A DNA stretch of 64,000 nt from JAWPMT01 sp965267435 (GTDB lineage Bacteria; Bacteroidota; Bacteroidia; Cytophagales; Cyclobacteriaceae). A program made the translations under genes and the position numbers. How positions within the stretch are numbered: position 1 is the stretch's first letter; every line of letters starts with the position of its first letter. Shown one piece after another: positions 35,830 to 45,201 of the stretch. Location of the stretch: the NCBI GenBank assembly GCA_965267435.1, contig OZ253960.1, positions 2,418,001-2,482,000 of the forward strand, given 5' to 3'. The notes beneath the pieces are model-generated. The model was not told where the DNA came from. It saw nothing but the letters and a program-made list of their open reading frames with translations, and ran no database searches.

Positions 35830-36700
35830 TCAAATCCACATCCAGTAAGGTTTCCAGTTTCTTTATATCAGATTTGTAGAAATCAGTCAAGTGCGATGAT
35901 AACTGATCATCTATTTTCGGCTTTTCGTTTGTTTTATTGAGGGCCATTTTCAATCGTCGAACAGCCGCCTCTGGTAAAACCCGTCGCATGAGTTTTCTCA
36001 TATTGGATAGAACATAAATTCTCTGTATCAGACCCTCACCCCAAAAAACCTGTTGGTTGTGAATATCCTCAGCGTCCAACGCGACATCAGAATTCACACC
36101 AAGAAAATCCAGAACCTCTCGGACCGTGGATTCTGTTTTCGTTACAAACTCCTCAAAATAGATAATCATCACTTGGCCCGGAAATCTATTCATGTACCTT
36201 TCTACTTGATCAGTATACAAACCGAGCAAAAGATATTGGTGATAATACGCCTTCAAGTTGTCGTCGTCATTGCCCTGATCAAATATCTGCCTTAAGGTGA
36301 TCTTTTTGTCAACGTACCCCAGACGCCGATCCATGGAGTAATGCGAAAATGCCCTATCAACCGGGTTACGCAACATGATAATAATCTTTGCCTCTTGATT
36401 GTATTCGTATATGGAGTGCGGCACTTCCGAGTAAAAGAGATAAGAAACGCTAGCCTCGCCGATCACCTCTTGCCCATCCACATTTGCAAAAAGCTGTTCG
36501 TATTTGCGTTGACTGTCAATGGGCTTTTGTGGATAAAACAGTTTGTGCTTTTTTATCGGAGTGGCAGAAAAGAAATTAGGTTCCTTAACGGGGCACATGA
36601 AAACGTTTGGGTGTTGATCCAAATAGTGCAAAAGAGATGTCGTACCGCATTTTGGAGCACCTACAATAAATAGATTTGGCTTGGGAATTGTTAGCGACAT
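35813..36700 (-). CDS. Sulfotransferase (PAPS-dependent)
   Basis: A 295-residue cytoplasmic sulfotransferase of the Sulfotransfer_1/heparan type. The 5'-phosphosulfate loop FIVGAPKCGTTSLLHYL opens the protein and is followed by CPVKEPNFF. The 3'-phosphate site is IIMLRNPVDRAFSHYSMDRRLG. A later part has QVMIIYFEEFV and REVLDFLGV, both typical. It should transfer sulfate from PAPS to a sugar hydroxyl. Its place between the GT4 and polymerase genes says the acceptor is the repeat unit of the exopolysaccharide. A second, different sulfotransferase is encoded at 37901. Confidence 0.9.
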   Translation of the reverse strand: MSLTIPKPNLFIVGAPKCGTTSLLHYLDQHPNVFMCPVKEPNFFSATPIKKHKLFYPQKPIDSQRKYEQLFANVDGQEVIGEASVSYLFYSEVPHSIYEYNQEAKIIIMLRNPVDRAFSHYSMDRRLGYVDKKITLRQIFDQGNDDDNLKAYYHQYLLLGLYTDQVERYMNRFPGQVMIIYFEEFVTKTESTVREVLDFLGVNSDVALDAEDIHNQQVFWGEGLIQRIYVLSNMRKLMRRVLPEAAVRRLKMALNKTNEKPKIDDQLSSHLTDFYKSDIKKLETLLDVDLNEWYK

Positions 36701-36703
36701 TCT

Positions 36704-37891
36704 TTAGATTGGATAGGTTTGCGAATTGGTATCTAGATGTCCGGGTTCAGCTTCCCAACGAATCCGCAAGAGAAGATGCGCACCGAAGATAATAAGTAGA
36801 CAAATTACTGGATATATTTCTGAAAGGAGTCCGCCCCTAATCGCGAAAAGCAAATAGGACATCCAAAAGGAATAAGCGACTAACCCTGTAGCTGTTTTTC
36901 GATGACACACAACACGGTAGAAAATACCGGAGAACATACCCAATAAGAACATTCCCATTATTGTCCCAAGGAAACCAAAGTCAATATACAATCCTCCTAA
37001 AATGGATGGTGCAAAACCACCTCCTTCGAAGTTAAGGCCCAGTCTCTCCTTCAATAGAAGCCCCATTGAGACCTGTTCTCCTGGAAGAAGTGTTAGAAAG
37101 GCATTCAACAGATATCTACCGTGAAATTGTGGATTGTCTTCGATTACTCTTATGGTGTTGAAAGCCGGCAGATATGACTCCAATGCAAGGTTCCCAAACA
37201 GACTGAAGGCAGTCACATCTCTTTGAATTCGGAGAGCCCCATATCCAACCAAGAATAGTACGCTCAGTGTGAACAGAACGATCAAAGACCTCAACTTAAT
37301 CCGTTGTATCGCCATGTTATATAGGATCACAGTGGATAGGACGAGTATTAATACGTTGATCCGATAACCAGTGAAACTAGCAGCGATTGCTGACACAAAA
37401 AACATCACTATTGCTATTGGCCGCATAGTCCTCCCTAACCCGTACATTCTACCCAGCTCGTTTAGAAATATAAAACAGAGAAGAAAGAAGATTGCGTTAG
37501 TTCGGAATAAGTATAGCAAGGGGGCACCTACTCTCTGGATGATGAGTGTCCTTGATTCATTAAAATCACGATTTCCGAGAACTAGATCTGTATTTGTCAG
37601 AAGAATATAAGCACCGATCAGCAAAGTCAGAAAGTACCCCACGAATATGAGTAGCATTGCTGCCGGTGCTACTCGATAGGTCAATACGAAAGAACGTCGA
37701 AACCTCAATTCCTTTGATAACATCACTCCAACAACAAAAGAGACGAGGCCCAGCGAAACCAGCCATAAAAGCCGCTGTTCCAAGGGTTGAGGAAAGTCTT
37801 GATAACCGATAACTAAGACTCCGGGACCATAGAAAAGACTGTAGATTAGTGGAAAACACCAAAGCGGAGAAAAGAAGTCGATATCCTTCAC
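36704..37891 (-). CDS. Wzy-like polysaccharide repeat-unit polymerase
   Basis: A 395-residue protein with about eleven membrane segments and a GTG start. Features of O-antigen polymerases are visible: a first helix FPLIYSLFYGPGVLVIGY, FFLLCFIFLNELG, AIAASFTGYRINVLILVL, and a large periplasmic stretch around residues 225-300 (AFNTIRVIEDNPQFHGRYLL, LLPGEQVSMGLLL, GGGFAPSILGGLYIDFGFLG). It probably joins flipped repeat units in the periplasm. Such polymerases are poorly conserved, so the call rests on topology and position between two sulfotransferase genes. Confidence 0.8.
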   Translation of the reverse strand: MKDIDFFSPLWCFPLIYSLFYGPGVLVIGYQDFPQPLEQRLLWLVSLGLVSFVVGVMLSKELRFRRSFVLTYRVAPAAMLLIFVGYFLTLLIGAYILLTNTDLVLGNRDFNESRTLIIQRVGAPLLYLFRTNAIFFLLCFIFLNELGRMYGLGRTMRPIAIVMFFVSAIAASFTGYRINVLILVLSTVILYNMAIQRIKLRSLIVLFTLSVLFLVGYGALRIQRDVTAFSLFGNLALESYLPAFNTIRVIEDNPQFHGRYLLNAFLTLLPGEQVSMGLLLKERLGLNFEGGGFAPSILGGLYIDFGFLGTIMGMFLLGMFSGIFYRVVCHRKTATGLVAYSFWMSYLLFAIRGGLLSEIYPVICLLIIFGAHLLLRIRWEAEPGHLDTNSQTYPI

Positions 37892-37900
37892 GTAAAGGGG

Positions 37901-38875
37901 CTATAAATTGAAGTTTCGCCATGGACTGTCGTCCAAATCTAATAGCGTGAAAAGTCGTTGGACATCCTGTTCATAGTAAGCCTTCAAGTAAGCATGAAAT
38001 TCCTTACTCAAGACAATGGGTTCGGCAGAGGTAGAGAAGAACGCATTCTTGACTTTGCTCTTATACTTGTAAGGAACTAGTCCATAGAGCCTCTTCTTCA
38101 GCCCAGTTTGAGAAATGAAGTAGTTTAGAGCAACACTTCTTGGCGATCTACGCACATTGTGTCTGGCCTCCGTCGAAAGGGCACAATCGTCAACACCCAA
38201 GAAATGAAAGACGTCAGACATAACTTTCTGGGGGTCTCTCTTAAGCTCTTCACTGATCAAAACTTTTAGTTGGGACTTAGGAAAGAGTTCAAAAAACTTG
38301 CTAATCTGTTGGTGATACAAACCCAACTCTAGATAAAGCTCGGAAATGTACCATCCTTTTTGGGGTGCCTCTGCATCTCGCTGTATTTCCGCTTCCAAAG
38401 GAAGTTTGGTAATGCCGTCTCGAATAGCCGCCATATAGTGTGATACTAGTCTATCAATTGGATCGCGCAAGACGAAGAGGATCCGACTATTGGGAAGTAA
38501 CTCATACATATTTCTAAAGGCGACACTCGAATATAAATACGAGTTGCTGACCTCTCCCGCAATTTGGCCTTCTGTTTGAAGTCGAAACAGTTTACGATAC
38601 TGCTCCAGTTCTCTGATACCGAAAGTTCCCCAAAGTTCCTCCTCAAAGTTCGAATCGAGGTATGCATCGATACTATTGTAGTTGATCCTCGACATTTTTT
38701 GTTGCTCAAGAAGCTTACGATGATTATTGAACTCTAAAGGGTCAATATCCGATGAGAAGTAGTTAGTCTCCTTAATGGGAGACATGAATATATCTGGATG
38801 TTGATTGAGATAATGATAGAGCGAAGTTGTCCCGCATTTGCCAGCACCCGCCACGATAAAAGTAGGTAAGCTCAT
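37901..38875 (-). CDS. Second sulfotransferase
   Basis: A 324-residue sulfotransferase with the loop IVAGAGKCGTTSLYHYL, then MSPIKETNYFSS, and the 3'-phosphate site RILFVLRDPIDRLVSHYMAAI. Further marks are GEVSNSYLYSS, VLISEELKRDPQKVMSDVFHFLGV and a C-terminal YYEQDVQRLFTLLDLD similar to the end of the other copy. The two enzymes share the fold but differ widely, so they are more likely to sulfate different positions than to be a recent duplicate. It lies between the polymerase and flippase genes. Confidence 0.9.
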   Translation of the reverse strand: MSLPTFIVAGAGKCGTTSLYHYLNQHPDIFMSPIKETNYFSSDIDPLEFNNHRKLLEQQKMSRINYNSIDAYLDSNFEEELWGTFGIRELEQYRKLFRLQTEGQIAGEVSNSYLYSSVAFRNMYELLPNSRILFVLRDPIDRLVSHYMAAIRDGITKLPLEAEIQRDAEAPQKGWYISELYLELGLYHQQISKFFELFPKSQLKVLISEELKRDPQKVMSDVFHFLGVDDCALSTEARHNVRRSPRSVALNYFISQTGLKKRLYGLVPYKYKSKVKNAFFSTSAEPIVLSKEFHAYLKAYYEQDVQRLFTLLDLDDSPWRNFNL

Positions 38876-38886
38876 CTTACTTCTTA

Positions 38887-40163
38887 TTAGTAGTAGATAG
38901 GATAAAAACCAAGTTTACGTTTCACCGCATATATGGAAAGGGTATTCCACAATACAATTGACAATGCGTAGCTCGCCGCTAGTCCAAAGACACCCAGAAT
39001 TTGGACGAGGATCAACCCTAATATCAAGTTAGCTAAAGTCGAAATAGTCATGATCCGACCCACGAGTCGATGATGATCCGTCATCTGTAAAACAAAGGCA
39101 ACAGGGCCTGCATACGCATTGAAAAGTTGAGCCAACAAAACTAACCTGAGGATCAATGTGCCATTCTCGCTGAATCCCGTCCCAAAAAAAGCTAACAACT
39201 GCTCAGCAATAATAAGCCCCACCACACAAAGCGACCCTGAGATGAGCAATGAAGTTTTGGAGGAGTTTTTCGCCAGAAGCTCAAGTCTGGAATGATCGCC
39301 TCTTGAAAACGTATTCGACAATTGAGGGGCTACTACTGAATTTATTGCAACCAGTGGTAGCAGCGTAAGATTGCCAACCCTCATCGAAATATCAAAATAA
39401 CCAACCATTGCAACACTTCCAAAAAAGCCAACCATCAAAATGGTGAATTGCTTCGACACGATATCAAGTGAACCACCAGATACATTGGCAAAGAATAATT
39501 CAATATCTCCCTGAATGTCGTCATCTTCCATGATCGAATTCCCCCGATAATGCTCAAACCTTGATAGCGTAACAATAGATACCCGGCTATTGAAGCTATA
39601 GTTATGGATATCCCAATGTTCATAATAATATTCTCCTTATTCATTGGCAGGGCCAGAAGGAGCGCGAGGAGTGACACACTAGGAATCGTTGAAAACACCA
39701 ATTCGGAGAGCAAGGGCCTCATCTTTGCCTTGAGAAGTTGACTGAAAATCGAAACAGAAACAAAAGGAAATAAAAAAAGACCCAACAAACGCATGTAGTG
39801 GTCTCCATTGACATGATCAAACAAAAGATCTCCAGCCCAATCGGCAATAAGCCATACGGTTCCGAGACAGGTGGCGCATGTAGCGCAACTGAGGACCAAG
39901 ACCTTCACTGCATAGCTACTTTGTAAAGGCCCATTCTGACTATCATAGTGGTATGATACTAATTTCAACAGTCCGGCATCCATGCCCAACTTAGCGACAA
40001 CCCGAGTGATTTGTAGAATCATCATCCCTATCGAGTATACGCCTACCCCTTCTGGTCCAGCCACCCGCGCCAGCCAGGATAGCGTACCGAACGTCACGAT
40101 AAGAGAGATCATCCTCATCAGCAGTGAACCAGCAGCTTTGTGATAGAAACCCTTATTGGACAT
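38887..40163 (-). pseudogene. Wzx-like flippase split by a frameshift
   Basis: Two overlapping frames encode halves of one polysaccharide flippase. The 242-codon upstream frame (40163 to 39435) holds the MATE/RfbX N-terminus: HKAAGSLLMRMISLIVTFGTL, LARVAGPEGVGVYSIGMM and later FREILNYSLPMYL. The other frame, which extends to 38887, resumes with SGGSLDIVSKQFTILMVGFF, GYFDISMRVGNLTLLPL and INSVVAPQLSNTF, ending near YPIYY. Joined near 39480 the product would be about 425 residues with twelve membrane segments, the usual length. A missing base, or a lost 4-base TCTG copy, would explain it. Sequencing error, real inactivation and programmed shifting cannot be separated here. Confidence 0.82.
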
Positions 40164-40181
40164 TGGAGCTCAAACCGGTTC

Positions 40182-41279
40182 TTAGTCGTTGTCCCGCAGA
40201 TTTCGAAGGCCGGCGATACGGGGTTTAACCAAAATGAATACGAATGATAGACAAAACCCAATAAAAGACATCCCAAAAACTATCAAAATTCTTCTTGGTT
40301 GACTCTTATCTAGTGGAATCCGAACAGGCTCAATAGGCGTAAAGACCGGCCTATCCTCTTCGATCCTGATCTTGGCCTGCTCAAGTTGTTCTGCAAGCCC
40401 TCTATAAACACCAAATGCGAGCTCCATTTCATTTTCTGCAATTTGAAGTCCGATCTGACTCATTGATGATGACAAATGAAGATTACGATCCATGATCTCG
40501 GCAAGGCTTTCCTGTTTCTTTTCATATTCTTCGAATGCGTACTCGTATCGCTCTTGAATGAAATCAAGATTATTCCTGGCTTTATTGAGTCTATACTGAC
40601 TTATCTCGGCAGTCAGGGCATTCATAAATCGATCGGCAAGTTCAGCTGCAGCAATTGGATCTGGCATTAATGAGGATAGGACTATCACTTGACCTTCAGA
40701 ATCTATGGAAATGGAAACTCGCTCCCGGAACCCCTCCAAGAGATCCAAATCCTCTCGAGATAAGTAGACTATTGAGGTATCGCTCACCGAACCAGCTTCT
40801 TCCGAGACAAGTAAACTGCGGATTGTGAGGAGAAAACTGGTTATACCATCGGTCGACCGCTCCCATACGGTTCGATGAATCACGTCGGTTAGGTAGTCCC
40901 GACTTGTAATCCGACCATGCCTTGAAGTTTCAATCTCTGAATCCAGTAGCGACGTAAGGAAAGGTGTGCTGTGAATTATCTCAGGAAATAATTCTGTACT
41001 GAAGCTTGAAGAACTCAATGACTCCAAATTTACCCCAGCAAGACTAGCCAATCCACCCAGGCTACCAAGGTTCATATCAGAATCATCAGTCTGCTCATAC
41101 AATAACTTGCAACTAGCACTATATTCTACTCTCAACGTGAATGCTATCAAGATACCTAACACACCAGATACAATAGCCCCATAAACCAGCGTTTTGTAAT
41201 TCCGGGCCAAGAAGGTCAACAAAGCTGACAGGCTTAAGTTCTCGAAGTAAAGCATCTTTGGCTCCTGGCCGTCCATCAC
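40182..41279 (-). CDS. Wzz-like chain-length determinant protein
   Basis: A 365-residue inner membrane protein with one N-terminal helix (LVYGAIVSGVLGILIAFTL) and one near the C-terminus (ILIVFGMSFIGFCLSFVFILV), preceded by PLDKSQPRRI, as in Wzz proteins. Between them is a large periplasmic helical domain with coiled-coil segments (RYEYAFEEYEKKQESLAEIM). There is no tyrosine kinase domain. It would regulate chain length of the exopolysaccharide together with the polymerase. It overlaps the SLBB gene by 4 bases at its start and is 18 bases before the flippase gene. Confidence 0.87.
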   Translation of the reverse strand: MMDGQEPKMLYFENLSLSALLTFLARNYKTLVYGAIVSGVLGILIAFTLRVEYSASCKLLYEQTDDSDMNLGSLGGLASLAGVNLESLSSSSFSTELFPEIIHSTPFLTSLLDSEIETSRHGRITSRDYLTDVIHRTVWERSTDGITSFLLTIRSLLVSEEAGSVSDTSIVYLSREDLDLLEGFRERVSISIDSEGQVIVLSSLMPDPIAAAELADRFMNALTAEISQYRLNKARNNLDFIQERYEYAFEEYEKKQESLAEIMDRNLHLSSSMSQIGLQIAENEMELAFGVYRGLAEQLEQAKIRIEEDRPVFTPIEPVRIPLDKSQPRRILIVFGMSFIGFCLSFVFILVKPRIAGLRNLRDND

Positions 41280-43732
41280 CTTGTCAAATTATCAATTAAA
41301 ACCGCCATACTTGTAAGGCTGGTAGCAATCACGAGTATCTCCTGAGGACTTATCTTCCGTCTCTCAGGCTTCTTCGGTACTACCAACTCCGCGCCCGGCT
41401 CCACTTTGGGATAGGTCTTCCACCAAAGAAAAGAGCCCGTTTTCTTTGCCCCCCCATTCGCATAAATGACATAAGACTTCTTCTTACGAGCATTATCCGA
41501 GAACCCACCGGCTTGTGAAATGTACTCCTTGAATCCAAAAGTCGGATCATAACGCATATTGCTTGGGTACAAGACCTCACCACGAGCCCTGACGGTTTCC
41601 AGCCTTTTTGGAATGCTGATCACATCACCGGCCTTCAAGGCCAAATCATACTTGGAACCTGGATTAGACATGATCTTATCCAATTCAATCCCAATAAGCT
41701 CCTGCGTCTTGATACGTTCCTGGTCCTCTGTCACGAGCGTATCCCGATCCAACAGCTCCGCCAATCCCTCTCTTCTCAGTCTAGACCTTGTGTCACCGGA
41801 CTCTTCGTCTGTTTCGTAATATTCAGTCCGACGGATAAGCGTAGCACCGGAGGCATATGCATAGCCCGTCAGCCCACCCGCACGCTGAATCACATCGGAA
41901 ATACGATCATCGCTGGCCGCAATCGCATAAAGCCCCGGATAAACAACTTCACCTTCCAGCTCAACTAACTCCTGTTGCTCGTAATAGGGATTTTCACGCA
42001 CGACGACAATGTCGTACGGACTCAGTACGAAGTTTCGGTCCTGAGGGGAAATTTCCAGGTTTTCACCCACGCCTATTTTGAACAACTGAGAGACCACACC
42101 GGGTACGTCCTGGTCCATTCGTCGGGCCACCTCAATCGTCGAGCTGGACGCACTTTCGGTAAGACCACCCGCAAGGAATATCAGATCTCCAACCGTCTGG
42201 CTGTCAACAAAGGGATAGGCACCTGGTTTCTGCACGGCTCCCTGTATCGTTACCTTGTAGTCCTCACGTAGATCAAAGATGGACTGAATGGCTATGAGAT
42301 CATTGTTAGACAGTGTGATATCAGATCTTCCTTCTACTACTGACCGTATGTCCACAGTGAGACTAGTCAAACTCAAATCTTCCTTTTGCCGAATGATCAC
42401 AGCCCGTTCGAGGAAGGCGTCAGGCCTGATGCCTTCAGCCAAGTCAAGCAAGTCAGATAATGTGAGCCCCTCCGTCAATTCGTAATTGCCCGGTTGATTA
42501 ACGGCACCCTCCAGGACCACACGGTTTGTAAAAAGATTGGAAATCCTCCTCACACCCACCTTGTCCCCATTTTGCAGAGCTGAGGTGGGGAAGCTATCTG
42601 CAGGTACTGTCACAACTGATCGAAAATTGCCAGCATTGCGCTCAATACTCAAATTACTGCGATAGGCTGCCTCACTGAACCCTCCGGCAATCCCAAGCAG
42701 ATCTGCCACGGTCTCCCCGTCCAGCATTTCGTAAATTCCGGGTCGTTTCACTTCACCTACAAGCTCGACCCTATTGATATATGGCTGAACTGAGACCACA
42801 TCTCTGTTCTGGAGAATGATGCCGTCTCCCTGCCCGCTGATGAGGTAATCATATGCATCAAGCATAGCAATTTGCTTGCCTCCTCGAAATACGCGAATAT
42901 CCCTAAGGGAGCCACTCTCTCTCGGGCCTCCGGCCAAATAGAGCGAGTTGAAAGCTGTCGCGAAGGAAGAAACGACGTAGGTACCAGGTGCGGTGACCTC
43001 ACCTACCACATTGACACGAATAGTACGGGTTCGTCCCAAGCTGACCTCAGCAAACGTATTGCTACCAAGCGTACTATATATCGCCCTCAAACGCGATTTG
43101 ATCCTGGAAGACGCCCTTTCCACCGTTAAACCGTTCAAATAGATTGGACCCAAATCAGGAATTCGGATCGAGCCCTCAGGGGATACTTCTTCGATATACG
43201 TTTGCTCAGAAGCACCCCAGATATCTATGATCACTTCATCTCCTGGGCCCAGTTCGTAATCTTTCGGTGTTGGAACATTCAGACTCGGCTCAAAGGTCAG
43301 GCGCTCGTTGCGGAAGAACGACATACCAAAGATTCGCGATTCTGGAGGAGCTTCCGCCGGTACCTCGGACAGCCCTTCGAAAGGGTCAAAAGCGGTTTCC
43401 TGCTGGCCGTATTGTAACTCTTCGCGTAGGCGGGAAGATTGACGCACGGCACCGGAGGGTTCGGCCGTTGACAGTTGTTGAATGCGGCTGCGCAACTTTT
43501 GAATCTGCAGAGAAGAGACACCCCTTGCCCTGGCCAACGTTTCTAGTTGGTTGATGGAATAGCCAGACGCCTCCGCTCTATCCACAAACTGCTGGATTTG
43601 CTCATCTGACAAAGCGTCAATGTCAACACTCGACAAGTCACCTAGGTCTGTAGAAAGGTTGCCTAAGTCCTGAGAAATCACAGAAGAGGTCAGGATAACA
43701 AAGGCGAATAAGAAATGAAAAAGTCTATTCAT
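41276..43732 (-). CDS. SLBB-domain polysaccharide export protein (Wza-like)
   Basis: An 818-residue secreted protein. The ATG at 43732 gives a signal peptide (MNRLFHFLFAFVILTSSVISQ); an in-frame start at 43789 is less likely. The Poly_export domain lies near residues 150-240 (YELGPGDEVIIDIWGASEQTY, GLTVERASSRIKSRL) and is followed by about six SLBB domains, as in RVNVVGEVTAPGTYVV, VELVGEVKRPGIYEM and VVLEGAVNQPGNYEL. A hydrophobic C-terminus (LVIATSLTSMAVLIDNL) may act as an outer membrane anchor. It forms the export channel for the polysaccharide. It is the first gene of the minus-strand export operon; a -7 box is present just upstream. Confidence 0.93.
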   Translation of the reverse strand: MNRLFHFLFAFVILTSSVISQDLGNLSTDLGDLSSVDIDALSDEQIQQFVDRAEASGYSINQLETLARARGVSSLQIQKLRSRIQQLSTAEPSGAVRQSSRLREELQYGQQETAFDPFEGLSEVPAEAPPESRIFGMSFFRNERLTFEPSLNVPTPKDYELGPGDEVIIDIWGASEQTYIEEVSPEGSIRIPDLGPIYLNGLTVERASSRIKSRLRAIYSTLGSNTFAEVSLGRTRTIRVNVVGEVTAPGTYVVSSFATAFNSLYLAGGPRESGSLRDIRVFRGGKQIAMLDAYDYLISGQGDGIILQNRDVVSVQPYINRVELVGEVKRPGIYEMLDGETVADLLGIAGGFSEAAYRSNLSIERNAGNFRSVVTVPADSFPTSALQNGDKVGVRRISNLFTNRVVLEGAVNQPGNYELTEGLTLSDLLDLAEGIRPDAFLERAVIIRQKEDLSLTSLTVDIRSVVEGRSDITLSNNDLIAIQSIFDLREDYKVTIQGAVQKPGAYPFVDSQTVGDLIFLAGGLTESASSSTIEVARRMDQDVPGVVSQLFKIGVGENLEISPQDRNFVLSPYDIVVVRENPYYEQQELVELEGEVVYPGLYAIAASDDRISDVIQRAGGLTGYAYASGATLIRRTEYYETDEESGDTRSRLRREGLAELLDRDTLVTEDQERIKTQELIGIELDKIMSNPGSKYDLALKAGDVISIPKRLETVRARGEVLYPSNMRYDPTFGFKEYISQAGGFSDNARKKKSYVIYANGGAKKTGSFLWWKTYPKVEPGAELVVPKKPERRKISPQEILVIATSLTSMAVLIDNLTR

Positions 43733-43749
43733 TGTCTTGGATTCGCCGG

Positions 43750-43757
43750 CAAATCTA
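43750..43757 (-). promoter_or_regulatory. Candidate -7 element of the exopolysaccharide operon
   Basis: On the minus strand TAGATTTG matches TAnnTTTG exactly and lies 17 bases before the SLBB gene start, with an AT-rich stretch upstream. The -33 region has only TTC at the right distance, so the promoter may need an activator. Confidence 0.5.
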
Positions 43758-43880
43758 TGAATATATATAATAGGAGAAGCACACCTCATGGAATTTCAGC
43801 TCCCTGTTCATGCCATTTAATGCGGTGATTCAATCGACCCCTGGAACAAACGGGCCTCTTTCCAGAGTTTCCGTGGTCAA

Positions 43881-45167
43881 TCAGACCATCAACACCCCCG
43901 CAATTGTCCCGGTCATCATCGTGGCAATAGTGGCAGCCAGCAGTGCCCGCATTCCCAGCTTGGAGATATTGCCCTGCTGAGAAGGGGCCATTCCCCCAAT
44001 CCCACCAATCTGAATGGCAATCGAACTGAAGTTCGCAAAGCCGCACAATGCATACGTGCTGACAACAATCGATTTTTCATTGAGTACGCCTTGCGCCATC
44101 ATCTCTGACAGGCCAAGGTAAGCTACAAACTCGTTCACCGTTACCTTCTGCCCTAACAAACTTCCAACCTGGAGCGACTGAGACCAGTCCACTCCCATGG
44201 CAAAAGCAAAGACCCGGAAGATCTGCCCCAGCAAGTATTCCATGGACAGCCCCTCGAAGGTACCATTGGTGGCCGACGCAATGACCGCATTCAAACCGAA
44301 CAGATCTCCGACAAACATCAGGAACGCATTGATCGCAGCAATCACAGCTATGAACGCCAACAGCATCGCACCGATGTTTAGCGCCAGCTTTAGCCCCTCT
44401 GCCGCACCAATAGCCAATGCATCAATGAGGTTAGCCCCCATCGACGATGAGGAAACAGTTAGGTCTTTATTGATCTTGTCGTGGTAGATCTCTGGTACCA
44501 TGATCTTGGACATGACGATAGCCACCGGGGCATTCATGATAGATGCACTGATCAAATACACGGCGAAGCGCTCCTGCTCAGCTGGATCTGAGCCACCAAG
44601 GAATGTGACATAGCCCGCCAATACGCCGCCGGCAATCGTGGCCATACCTCCAGTCATCAGACACATCAATTCGGACTTAGTCATCTTTGGCACGAAAGGC
44701 CTTACCAGTAGCGGCGCTTCAGTCTGACCCAGAAAAATATTCCCCGCCGCTGAAAGTGCCTCCGCTCCAGACAATCGCATTGTCCGTGCCATTATCCAGG
44801 CAATGCCTTTGACAATCCACTGCAGTACCCCTAAATAGTAAAGACCAGTGGTAATCGTCGAAAAGAAAATAACTGTAGGGAGTACCTGCAGAGCGAAAAG
44901 GAAACCAGACTTCTCCTGATCCACCAGATCACCAAACAAGAAAGCAGCACCATCGGCAGAGAATCCGAGAAATACGACAAACTTGGAACTGATCCAATTG
45001 AAGGCGGTCTCCACAAAGCCAACCTGAGTAATTAGAATTCCAAAAGTAATCTGGAGTAGAATACCGGTACCGACCAGGCGCCAGTCCACATGCTTCCGAT
45101 CACTCGAAAACAGGTACGCGATGCCTACGAGAAAGGCTATACCAAAAAGGGCTCTTAACAGATCCAA
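43881..45167 (-). CDS. nupC: NupC-type concentrative nucleoside transporter
   Basis: A 428-residue inner membrane transporter of the CNT family. The N-terminus MDLLRALFGIAFLVGIAYLFS and GTGILLQITFGILI are typical, then VIFFSTITTGLYYLGVLQWIVKGIAW, SAAGNIFLGQTEAPLLVRPFV (substrate and ion-site region), MTKSELMCLMTGGMATIAGGVLAGYV and ALCGFANFSSIAIQIGGIGGMAP. It imports nucleosides with Na+ or H+. It is 34 bases after the bifunctional nuclease gene in the etfB-etfA-nuclease-nupC group. Confidence 0.94.
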   Translation of the reverse strand: MDLLRALFGIAFLVGIAYLFSSDRKHVDWRLVGTGILLQITFGILITQVGFVETAFNWISSKFVVFLGFSADGAAFLFGDLVDQEKSGFLFALQVLPTVIFFSTITTGLYYLGVLQWIVKGIAWIMARTMRLSGAEALSAAGNIFLGQTEAPLLVRPFVPKMTKSELMCLMTGGMATIAGGVLAGYVTFLGGSDPAEQERFAVYLISASIMNAPVAIVMSKIMVPEIYHDKINKDLTVSSSSMGANLIDALAIGAAEGLKLALNIGAMLLAFIAVIAAINAFLMFVGDLFGLNAVIASATNGTFEGLSMEYLLGQIFRVFAFAMGVDWSQSLQVGSLLGQKVTVNEFVAYLGLSEMMAQGVLNEKSIVVSTYALCGFANFSSIAIQIGGIGGMAPSQQGNISKLGMRALLAATIATMMTGTIAGVLMV

Positions 45168-45201
45168 TAGGTATGACTGAAAAGGCCCAGGGTAATCATT
45201 A

